The notes under the pieces are model-generated. The model was not told the origin of the DNA and did no database searches. It saw nothing but the letters and a program-made list of their open reading frames with translations. 64,000 nucleotides of DNA from Delphinapterus leucas (Eukaryota; Chordata; Mammalia; Artiodactyla; Monodontidae), in assembly GCF_002288925.2 (NCBI RefSeq), contig NW_022097996.1, positions 6,008,686 to 6,072,685 of the forward strand. The letters run 5' to 3'. The translations under genes were made by a program, and so were the position numbers. Shown piece by piece: positions 55,583-64,000 of this stretch. Every line of letters begins with the position of its first letter. Within the stretch, counting starts at the first letter, position 1.

Positions 55583-55602
55583 ATATATATATATATATAT
55601 AT
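55539..55602. repeat. Compound (GT)n(AT)n microsatellite inside LINE-1
   Basis: About 20 GT units followed by 'ac' and about 10 AT units. They stand where related L1 copies carry 'ccattgtatatatgtaccac'. Confidence 0.95.
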
Positions 55603-55951
55603 CTTACATCTTCTTTATCCATTCATCTGTCGATGGGTGTTTAGGTTGTTTCCATATCTTGGCTATTGTAAATAGTGCTGCTATGAACATAGGGGTGCAT
55701 GTATATTTTCAGATTATAGCTTTGTCTGGATATATTGCCCAGGAGTGGGATTGCTGGATCCTATGGTAGTTCTGTTTTTAGTTTTTTAAGGAACTTCCAT
55801 GCTGTTCTCCATAGTGGCTGCACCAATTTACATTCCCACCAACAGCGTAGGAGGGTTCCCTTTTCTCCACACCCTCTCCACCATTTGTTATTTGTAGACT
55901 TTTTCATGACGGCCATTCTGACTGGTGTGAGGTGATACCTCATTGTAGGTT

Positions 55952-56156
55952 TGGTTTTTTTTTTGCGGTACGCGGGCCTTTCACTGCTGTGGCCTCTCCC
56001 GCTGTGGAGCACAGGCTCCGGACGCGCAGGTTCAGCGGCCATGGCTCACGGGCCCAGCCGCTCCGCGGCATGTGGGATCTTCCCGGACCGGGGCACGAAC
56101 CCGTGTCCCCTGCATTGGCAGGCGGACTCTCAACCACTGCACCACCAGGGAAGCCC
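55952..56156 (-). mobile_element. CHR-family SINE nested in LINE-1
   Basis: A T-run is followed by 'gcggtacgcgggcctttcactgctgtgg' and the full antisense body, ending 'caccaccagggaagccc'. Target-site duplication ACCTCATTGTAG (55937-55948) and ACCTCACTGTAG (56157-56168) is L1 sequence, so the SINE is younger than the L1. Confidence 0.95.
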
Positions 56157-56251
56157 ACCTCACTGTAGTTTTGATTTACACTTTTCTAATAATTAGTGAT
56201 GTTGAGCATCTTTTCATGTGCCTGTAGGCCATCTATAGGTATGACGATTTT

Positions 56252-58109
56252 AAAAAATGGATTCAATGAGCTGTCTTGCATTTTCCCAGGTGATGTTCCT
56301 TGGATTGATGGGTTTATTGAGGGCAGATGGAGAGACTCTTGGTGAACAGCGCAGAGCCGAGAAGGCCTTCTAAACTTTACAGTCCTCACCTGAATCCAGA
56401 CGTGAACCTGTTCCATTTCTAATGCCGCAACCGGGTTTTCTTAATTGCATGGAGGTATTTTTCTTACCCTGATCACAGCGTTTGCCTCAAATCTCATATA
56501 GCCCAGCGTGTTCTTGCTGCTCTGAAAGTCTCCTGCTTTGTGAGCTATGAGGTTTGGTGCATTGGGACTACCTGTGCACACTGCATTCACTTAAAAAGGG
56601 AAAACCTTTTCAAACAGCTCCAGCTATAGAAATTCAATTTAGTTTATTTAGGAGGAAATGAGAAACTTGCATTGTAGGTGTGGAGTCTTAATTGTTCTGA
56701 CTGGTAAGAGCATGTTTGGGGGATGATTGGAAGAGCATGGAATTGCTGCAGCCAAAATTATTTTTGTGAGCACATTTCCAAACACACGATCATGTTTTGA
56801 TAAGAAACATCTCTTTCTCTGAAAGGTCTCAGGGCCCACTTGTCAGCCCCTCACTCCCAATTCTGGAACCTGTGTTAGGCTGTTCTGTGGCTCAGTTCTT
56901 GGTGATATGTTTTCTATTTGAGTCAACTTGATGAGAGAAAAATTACTAAAAAGTGGAAATGAGCTGTGAGGTGAATAGGGTTTTCCTATCAAAGTGGAGG
57001 TATTTTTAAAAGCATTTATTATTTCAAACTAAAACATTTATAGAAAGCCATGAGTGTGAAGTGTATGGTTACCAGTTGTGGATTGCCGTATTGAAAAATT
57101 CAAGCTCCTAGGAAATACTTACTGAGGCTCTGGCCAGCAAAAAGTTCGATCATGGGAATAATTTGGTCCAGGAGGCATGTCAGTTTAAAACAATCGTTTA
57201 CTAACATGCTAGTAGCAGGCAATTAACATTCATAAACGTTGCCGTGATTGAGACATAATTTGGGGTCTTAGATGGAAACAGTTCTGTCATTAACGGAACA
57301 GAATTGAAATGCCGAATGTCTGGGTCTTACACATGACGTGTGTGTCATAAGTGAGAAAATCACTCCTCCATTTTCTATATTTTATGGGCTCTGATGTAAT
57401 TCGGTTATTTTTTTCTGTGTTGAAAATGATGAATATCGTTTTTGGCACGTTTGTTCCATAGTAAAAAACTAGTTTAGAAGCTAAAAATGTCTGGCTTTGA
57501 CTGTGGATTAAAGAGATGTAGTAGATCTAAATTCACTGTCTTAGGGAAGATCGGTTTTGTGTGGCATCTCTGGAAATTTGTTTGTAACTTAGAAAGTTCT
57601 CTTGTCATGGGAATGCTGGAGATCTGAGGGAAATGTGTTTAATCACGTTGGGTGAGCACGTCCCTTTTTGGGTGAGTTCTTAGTAAGCTCACAATGTTTC
57701 TTCTCACTCAATTATGCATCATAGAGTTCATTCTGCAACAATGCATATGGGTGTTGTGGGATAAAGAGCCAGCTGCAAACTGTATTTATGGTATATGATT
57801 TTACATACACATAAAATTTTATGCATGTGCACGTGGGTGCTTGTGTATTAAAAGAAAGATGACTCGAAGGTTGTTAATACTGAACCCCGGGTGGTGGGTG
57901 GTGGGTGATTATTGTTTTCTTTGTACAGTTTTTAGAGTGCTCCATTTTCTTTTGTTATTATGAAACGTGCCATACATTTGAGGGAGGACATATGTCCAGT
58001 TTAGAGAATAATAGTGTAATGAATAGGCACTGCCTGGCTGAGAAAACAGAATATTGCTTCCTCTTAGAAGCCAAGCCTTCCTTCTGTCCCCGCCTCTTTC
58101 ATGGAGGTC
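56252..58109. other. Non-coding DNA, no gene seen
   Basis: About 1.9 kb without a recognised repeat. A GTGGTGG tandem patch lies at 57890-57907. The 124-codon frame at 57905-58279 is Phe/Cys-rich, runs into the old L1 at 58110 and has no domain. Confidence 0.5.
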
Positions 58110-58350
58110 ATTGCTTGCCTGAATCTTATGCTAATCACTTCTTTGTTTTTCTGTATGGTTTAGCCACCTATGAATGCCTCCTGAAGCCAAAAATTGGTTT
58201 TATTTTTGATTGTTTTGAACTTCAAATATATGAAATCATACTGGGTATATTCTTCTGGGACTTTCCTTTTTTTTTTTAGCTCTTTACGTTTTTGGGATTC
58301 ATTCATGTTGATGCGTGCAGTTAATTTTTCCTTTGTGAGTGAAAAATATC
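58110..58350 (-). mobile_element. Old LINE-1 (L1M-type) fragment
   Basis: 'gttttgaacttcaaatatatgaaatcatactggg', 'gctctttacgtttttgggattcattcatgttgatgcgtgcag' resembles the antisense L1M segment about 'tgagattcatccatgttgttgcatg'. Diverged. Confidence 0.55.
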
Positions 58351-58506
58351 ATTTCCTCACCAAAACATCAAGGAAGTTATAGTTATTTTGAAAAGGAAAA
58401 CCTCATATTTATTTTTAAGAAATATATGTGCTGGAGGAATGTGGAAGTAACTGTGTTTTTTGTTTTTGCCTGGGAGATTTGATCTCAGGATATCATCAGA
58501 TACACA

Positions 58507-58646
58507 CTTTTTTTTTCTTTTCTTTCTTTTTTTTTTTTGGCTGCTCTGTGCAGCATGTGGGATCTTAGTTTCCTGACCAGGGATCGAACCTGTGCCCCCT
58601 GCAGTGGAAGCTCGGAGTCCTAACCACTGGACCACCAGGGAAGTCC
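58507..58646 (-). mobile_element. CHR-family SINE, short form
   Basis: A long T/C tail is followed by 'ggctgctctgtgcagcatgtgggatcttagtttcctgaccagggatcgaacc' and 'ctaaccactggaccaccagggaagtcc'. No clear target-site duplication. Confidence 0.92.
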
Positions 58647-59179
58647 TGAAATAACTATGAGTTTGTGAAATAAAAACATTGTTTTTCCAGTTCTTATATG
58701 TTCACATGTTGACGTTGTTGATAGCTGCCTACAGAATGTGATTTGGGGGATCCCTGGCTGTACACCAGAGCAGAGAAATACCTGCCTTTCTTGCCCTTGC
58801 TGGGCAGTCACTGTGCCTGAGATTCAGCCATCAGTTATTCTTTCCTTGGGATTTTAGGCACTAGCTCCTCAAAGGAAAACTGTGTCATTTACAATCCAAC
58901 ATGAATTAGTTTAGCCAGTGATCAGCTTTAGTACTGATACTTGGAAAGCAATGAGCAGGTCTTGGGAGGCGGAGGAAACATCTCTAGACCTTGAGATGTT
59001 TGGGGACGGGCTTCAGTGGGACATTTAAATGAAGAGCTCTGGGCCTCCCAAAGACAGATGACAGGGTGAAGAGGCAACACCAGGTGTGGAGACACAGAGA
59101 GAGGAGGTAGGTAAAATTTTGCCCCCTTTATACATTTGCCCATTGTCGTGACAAGCACTTTCTGACGACTAGTTTCTGA
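58647..59179. other. Non-coding interval
   Basis: Nothing recognised. The frame at 59200-58928 (-) has no domain. Confidence 0.5.
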
Positions 59180-59460
59180 GCGAGGCATCCTCAATTCCAA
59201 ACATAACCAAGACTCAGCCCCTGCTTTTAGAGGACCCTCAGTCTAACAGAGGAATCGGATACACTAACAATCTTTGTACCGTGTTCTAGAAGGCTACTGA
59301 GAGAGCAAAGGGACAAGGGCTGACCTGACCGCCGAGGGGCCTCCGTGAAGAGGCCTTGCCTATGTGGAGACTTGAAAGAAGGATGGGTCTGTGGGACAAG
59401 GAAGGGAGGCCGTCCCATCCGCGGGAAGGACGTTTACCGAGGCACCAGGACATGAGAGCG
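59180..59460 (-). mobile_element. L2 LINE fragment
   Basis: 'cccctgcttttagaggaccctcagtctaacagagg', 'ggcctccgtgaagaggccttgcctatgtggagacttgaaagaagg', 'gaagggaggccgtcccatccgcgggaagg' and 'ccgaggcaccaggacatgag' follow the antisense L2 order. Confidence 0.7.
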
Positions 59461-59757
59461 CGGACTCCAGGGAACAGCTGATACTCATGGCCTGCATGTG
59501 GGATCCGTCCTTGGTTTAGAAACCAACAATTCAAGGGCCATATACGAGGTACGGTTTTATCGTACTTTGCTGCTTTTTCTTGTTTGGATAAAGTGTAAAT
59601 AGGGTACAAGAATCATATCTTACCAAAGCAAATATGTATCATAGTTTAAAAAAATGTTAACTTTGGGAACCATCAACCATAAATAAGAAAGCATCGAAAC
59701 TGTAGGAAGCAAATAGATCTGTTATCTAGAAATGAATAGAACATGCTGTGCAACTCA
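59461..59757. other. Non-coding interval
   Basis: Nothing recognised. Confidence 0.5.
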
Positions 59758-59895
59758 AATTTGATTCAGCAAGTAATTACTGGCCCCTCTTCTGGGCATC
59801 GTGGAGGACACTGTCACAGTGGTGGTGATCATGGTCGTTCCACGAAGCAATGCCTCTGCCCTTGGCAGCTCTAGGGTAACACGACTCTATCAAGT
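59758..59895 (-). mobile_element. L2 LINE fragment
   Basis: 'tgattcagcaagtaattactggcccctcttctgggcatcgtggaggacactgtcacagtgg', then 'cctctgcccttggcagctctagggtaac', fits the antisense L2 end. Confidence 0.65.
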
Positions 59896-60369
59896 CTACT
59901 GAAGAATCAGAGAATGGAGAACTTCCCACCCCTTTCCTTACCGCCAACTTCCAAAAGCAAGCTTTCTGTAATTTGACTCTGCTGAAGAGGAAATCCACGT
60001 AAAGCTCATCAGCCCTGTAATTAATCCAGCGCAGGTGGTGAAGAAGTGAAGTGGTGACGGACCCAGGCAGATTGAATTACAAATGCCGGAGTCTGCACTT
60101 CACTCCAGAAACTGACAGTGAATGCAAGGGGCCTTTTCCTCGCGTGCTCAGGCTGAATGTTATCAGCATAGAATTTCTGATAGTGCAGAGAGAAACCCTA
60201 CGAGAAACTACGGGTGGCTCTCAGACCCGCTCCCTTCGCCATCCCTAAAGCCCCTCTTGGATCCCTCACTAAACGAAGGATGCTGAATTGCACCAAGACT
60301 GTGTTTTAGACCATCTCCCTGTTTCTTTCCAGGTCCACTCTAGGAATGTATTTATTCTGGGAAACATAT
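59896..60369. other. Non-coding interval
   Basis: The frame at 60051-60248 (65 codons) has no domain. Nothing else recognised. Confidence 0.5.
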
Positions 60370-61050
60370 AGGAATATCTCTACTGCTAGCATCTTGGTCC
60401 AAGCCACCACGTAGTTCACCTGGTTACTGCAATATCCTCCTAACTGGTTTTCCCACTTCTGTCCTTGACTCTCTTTCAGTCTGTTCTCAACACAGGGGCC
60501 AGAACGATCCATGAAAAGGTCATTCCTCTGTTAAAACCCTGTAAGGCAGCCTGCCTACTCTCCTTCCCCGTCCTGTCCCATCATCTCTGTCACTGAGTCT
60601 CCCTCCACCCTCCTTTCTCGCTATACGTTCCCTGCACTGGCCTCCTTGCTGTTTCTCCAACAGATCGGGGACCCTCTCACCTCAGGGTGTTTGTACTTGC
60701 TGTTCCCTCTGTCTGGACCACTCTTCTTCCTGTACCTGGCTTATTCCCGCACTGTCTTCAGGTCTGGACTCCAATATTACATTCTCTATGAGGATTTCCC
60801 CAGCTGTTTTCTGTGAAATTGTAGCTCCCAGATGGTGTATTTCCTACTCTCCTTCCCTACTTTGCTTTTTTCTAGGTACTTATCATCATCTCATACATCA
60901 TACATTTCACATTTTCACTTTGTCTTTCTTCTGTCTCCTCCAACTGGAACGTAAGGTCTGTTTTCACGTGACTGTGTTCCCAGTGCCCGAATGGTGCTGC
61001 CACAGAGTAAGCACTTGATGTACATATTTGTGGAGAAAATAAATGAACGG
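60370..61050 (+). mobile_element. L2 LINE 3' end, about 680 bp
   Basis: The best L2 in the window: 'tgtttgtacttgctgttccctctgtctggaccactcttcttcc', 'tcttcaggtctggactccaatattacattctctatgaggatttccccagc', 'tttttctaggtacttatcatcatctcatacatcatac', 'ctccaactggaacgtaaggtctg', 'agtaagcacttgatgtacatatttgtggagaaaataaatgaac'. The order is that of the remembered L2 consensus end. Confidence 0.9.
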
Positions 61051-61626
61051 GTGTGTGAAAACACGGGCATACTCCTACCTTATATTGCTTTTATGAGAAT
61101 ACTCTAGTTCCAACCAAATTTTAGTTAGAGCGACACTTAGTTCTCATTAAGTAAAAAAACATTTGCCCGTGGTGTTTCCTTTCTATGTGCCACTGTTTGA
61201 ATTTTGTCTTTTCCAAGCTTAAAATAATAACAGATTGAGTGCAAGTTTAATGCTTTCTGACTGTCACTTGTAGAAAGGAGCCCCTTGAGTTAGAAAGCGA
61301 ACAATCTTCATGCTTTCCAGAAATATTCTCTTTGAGGAAAGGCCTCAGAAATGGCTTTTAAATATATCTTTGTGGGATCTACACATCCAAAGAGCAAAGA
61401 AATCTTCCAGCAGCAAGACTTATCGTGAGATTAGGACTACTTCTACATCTGAGGTGGATGGTCACCTCAATGAGACCTCAGTTGGTCTAAGCCAGTTCTT
61501 CATCTTGATCTTCAGCTATTTGAGAGGACATCTGGGTCAGGTCTATGCTGCATATGTTTTTCCTTTTCCTTCCTTGACTTAATCAGAGAGTAAGAACAGC
61601 ATCTTCTCTGCAGAAGGAAGACGGGG
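61051..61626. other. Non-coding interval
   Basis: The frame at 61310-61582 has no domain. No repeat recognised. Confidence 0.5.
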
Positions 61627-61836
61627 AGTCAACTGATCTGTCAGATACCTGTTTCTATAACATTTTATTGGAACACAGCCACATCCTTTTGGTTATGTGT
61701 TGTCCGTGAATATTGTCTACACCTGCATTCATGCAGGATAGCAGAACTGAGTACTTGTAACAGTGGCTGTATGGCTTGTGAAGCTTAACTTATTTACTTC
61801 TGGCCCTGGATAGAAAATGTGTGGATCCCTGACATC
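61627..61836 (+). mobile_element. Old hAT-type DNA transposon
   Basis: 'cctgtttctataacattttattggaacacagccacatcc', 'gtgttgtccgtgaatattgtc', 'gcagaactgagtacttgtaacagtggctgtatggcttgtgaagc', 'tttacttctggccctggatagaaaatgtgtgg' matches a common mammalian hAT-derived repeat ('ttattggaacacagccacgcc ... tatctggccctttacagaaaaag'). The terminal inverted repeats are decayed. Confidence 0.7.
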
Positions 61837-62178
61837 AGGCTACAACCAATTCATGTTGGGGAGGCCACCCAAAGGCAGTTAGCCACATGGAAGAGGAGAA
61901 AACAGAGGTTTTGTAATCCACAGAGTGGCCACAGTCTTTAATTAATTAATAGGCAATTACATATTTTCTCAGTTTGTATAATTGCTTGGTCCTGTTACAT
62001 TATTTGTAAGTATAAAATTTCTAAACAGAACCATTTATTCTCATTGACATATTGAAATTCAGAACTATTTCATTTTAATTATGGATTGGTTTTCCAGTAA
62101 CGGTGACTTCTGCCACTAATTTTCAGTTCCTTTGCAGCTTTTTAGATCAAGTGCTATTGTATAATAAGCACCACTGCA
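61837..62178. other. Non-coding interval
   Basis: AT-rich, nothing recognised. Confidence 0.5.
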
Positions 62179-62383
62179 TTTTTTTTTTTTTGCGGTACGC
62201 GGGCCTCTCACTGTTGTGGCCTCTCCCGTTGTGGAGCACAGGCACCGGACGCGCAGGCTCAGTGGCCGTGGCTCACGGGCCCAGCCGCTCCGCGGCATGT
62301 GGGATCTTCCCGGACCGGGACACGAACCCGTGTCCCCTGCATCGGCAGGCGGACTCTCAACCACTGCGCCACCAGGGAAGCCC
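62179..62383 (-). mobile_element. CHR-family SINE, full length
   Basis: A T13 run is followed by 'gcggtacgcgggcctctcactgttgtgg' and the full antisense body, ending 'gcgccaccagggaagccc'. Many CpGs are retained. No obvious target-site duplication. Confidence 0.95.
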
Positions 62384-63049
62384 TATATGTATCTTTTAAT
62401 ATATGATTGAAATTGGTTGCAGTGATCAGTTTTGACGAAATCATCTCTCTTTAAACATAACTACTTCACAGTGGAAAAACAGGTAGCATTAATGCTGTAG
62501 TTAATTTGGTCATCCAGTCAGGTTTTATGAAAACAACTTGCTTCTTGGATTTTCTTAAAACACAGCACCTATAGCTTTAATGTGTCTTATTTGTAGAATA
62601 TCAAGATAGACTATATTGAAATGTCTATTGAGATGTGTGATAAATAATCAAAATTAAGCACTGTGTTGAACGTTCGAGAAACTTTCAGAATGTGTTATCT
62701 GCATTTGGGGATCTCCAGGAAGGCTCTACTTAGAAGATTTGTCATTTGTTTAAATTAGTGAAGTTGGTATAATAGAGACAAAGTGACAAACCCAGCCTTC
62801 CAATATTTACTGGGAAATACAAGGCCATGTCACATTTTTAGTATTCAATGCGACTTTAGTGGTCTGAAAGAGTTAGGTCTCTTTAAGCGTATCACAGTCA
62901 GATTTATGTAGGCACCGTGGAAAACAGAGAAGACTTCTGCCTATAACACAGGCTTAACTGTATAGCCATTAAATCACAAATAGAGACTGTATCTGGCACT
63001 GTATTGTTGCAGTACATTTTATCCTTAAATAATAAAGTATTAATAACAA
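62384..63049. other. AT-rich non-coding interval
   Basis: Nothing recognised. Confidence 0.5.
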
Positions 63050-63230
63050 AATGTACCACTTGTGGAGTCTCACGTGTGCCAGGCCGTTTCTGTGTGCTTT
63101 GTGGGTATCATGTCATGTGTGCTTTACAAGATCCTTCCAGCTCTATTTTTCTGATGAGGAAACTGAGGCTTAGAGAGTTTAAGTAACATGTCAGGAGCAC
63201 AAAGAGGAAGTAACGGCACCCAGTTTTGGC
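63050..63230 (-). mobile_element. MIR SINE
   Basis: Antisense MIR: 'gtgtgccaggccgtttctgtgtgctttgtggg', 'atttttctgatgaggaaactgaggcttagagagtttaagtaacatgtcagg'. Confidence 0.85.
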
Positions 63231-64000
63231 TGATTCAATCCATGGGATTGGATCCTCTGCAGTGTACTACTACCCTCAATAGGTGTAATCTTAGCTTTTT
63301 GATTATGGGACAAAACTTAAATGGATTCTCTCTTCACATCTGTTTTTATGTCTTGTACAAAATGGTTAAAAACAGAGTTCTTTCCTACCTTCTATCACAC
63401 CCCGCACCCTCAACCCTGCATCCCTTATATTTGCATACTCCATTACCTTTTAGAGATCATTCTAAGTAAAATTAAAAAGTGATTTTTTCAAAGCATTACA
63501 GTCATCCTTCTCTTCTTTATCCTTTTCCTAGGTTCTTAAATATGATGTTGTAAATCTCACCTATCATTCCTGCTTCCAAAGGTGCTTTCTCATTTAAAAA
63601 AAAAAAAAAAAAAGAGAAACACAGAAATTCCAGTGTTACGGCAGACAGCTGGACTTTGTTGAGATGACTTAGGTCTGGAAGGTGTTCGTCCTACTGGACA
63701 TTTCTGGAAACAAATATTTTAGCTTGATTTATGGTGCTGGAATAATTATTGTTATTTTACAGACTCCACATACTTCCATTGGAAGAACAACATTTGGAAA
63801 GCATCTTCCAATCGTCCAGGCACCATTCCCTGCCCTGAATTACTTCCACTTAATTAAACCAGGTGGTACTTTGCATCAACAAATTTTAGATAATGCCTGT
63901 AAAGGGACTTGAAGGTGAAAAGTACAATTTAGCGGGACACGTTACTGATGTGATGCCATCAGCCCGGATAATGACAAGTAATTGAGAAGCCCCTTCTCTG
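63231..64000. other. Non-coding DNA to window end
   Basis: A 19-A run lies at about 63596-63614, with no SINE beside it. No gene or other repeat recognised. The frame at 63682-63912 lacks a domain. Confidence 0.5.

Larger units (their letters stand above)
55077..56242 (-). mobile_element. LINE-1 3' end, longest young copy, split by a SINE
   Basis: This L1 covers the antisense 3' UTR ('attgaagtatagttaatttacaatgttgtg') and then about 500 bp of antisense ORF2 C-terminal coding sequence ('cccaggagtgggattgctggatcc', 'cattcccaccaacagcg', 'gtgaggtgatacctcattg'). It is interrupted at 55952-56156 and resumes with 'gttttgatttacacttttctaataattagtgatg'. Short flanking repeats GACAATTTT (55068-55076) and GACGATTTT (56243-56251) fit a target-site duplication. 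It is defective, so no ORF2 protein. Confidence 0.93.

Noticed and set aside
1..64000. CRISPR arrays, bacterial operons, integrons or phage genes
   Set aside because: No regularly spaced repeats, no ribosome-binding-site-linked frames and no long coding frames. Repeat content is mammalian throughout.

Overview
This window is nuclear DNA from a placental mammal, most probably a cetacean (whale or dolphin). The main evidence is about fourteen copies or part-copies of one tRNA-derived SINE. It has the head 'gcttccctggtggcgcagtgg', a B-box-like 'gggttcgtgccc', and a body ending '...gaggcccgcgtaccgc' plus poly-A. That sequence belongs to the CHR family (tRNA-Glu-derived SINEs of Cetacea, Hippopotamidae and Ruminantia). 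I saw no BovB LINE, no ruminant-type Bov-tA/ART2 SINE and no pig PRE1. The L1 3' ends ('attgaagtatagttgatttacaatgttgtg' on the antisense strand) are also of the cetartiodactyl type. Species cannot be resolved by eye.

I found no protein-coding gene, functional RNA gene, CRISPR array or prokaryotic feature. The open frames present are short. They are the expected shadows of GC-rich DNA, of SINE copies, or of chance.

Layout. (1) 1-602: a small, very GC-rich block with a near-ideal G-quadruplex motif, followed by a TATA-like box and a good plus-strand splice donor. This could be the 5' end of a non-coding transcript. (2) 7190-8580: a strong CpG island, split by a 165-bp AT-rich core (7866-8030) with tandem CCAAT boxes, an E2F-like site and homeodomain/TALE-like motifs. 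It looks like the promoter or regulatory centre of a developmental locus. It lies just after an old L2 and contains a GC-drifted MIR. (3) 8581-17463: AT-rich, with only ancient repeats (MIR, L1M, an LTR) and a perfect 15-bp-arm hairpin at 16480-16512. (4) 17464-64000: a mosaic of young SINEs and L1 3' ends, many with clear target-site duplications, set among old MIR, L2, L1M, LTR and hAT copies. Repeat-poor stretches at about 27.1-30.9, 37.5-40.4 and 46.7-49.8 kb are candidates for conserved non-coding elements.

The first 17.4 kb around the CpG islands holds no CHR SINE and no young L1, while the rest has many. That contrast, together with the orphan CpG island, suggests the flank of a developmental regulator or a non-coding transcript in a gene-poor region. 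The neighbouring gene could not be identified from sequence alone. No undescribed biological system is evident. The best leads are the CpG-island core, the 16.5-kb hairpin, the tRNA-Ile-like element at 22.9 kb, and several informative retrotransposon structures. Repeat family names come from my recall of consensus sequences, not from a database run, and edges without a stated target-site duplication are approximate.
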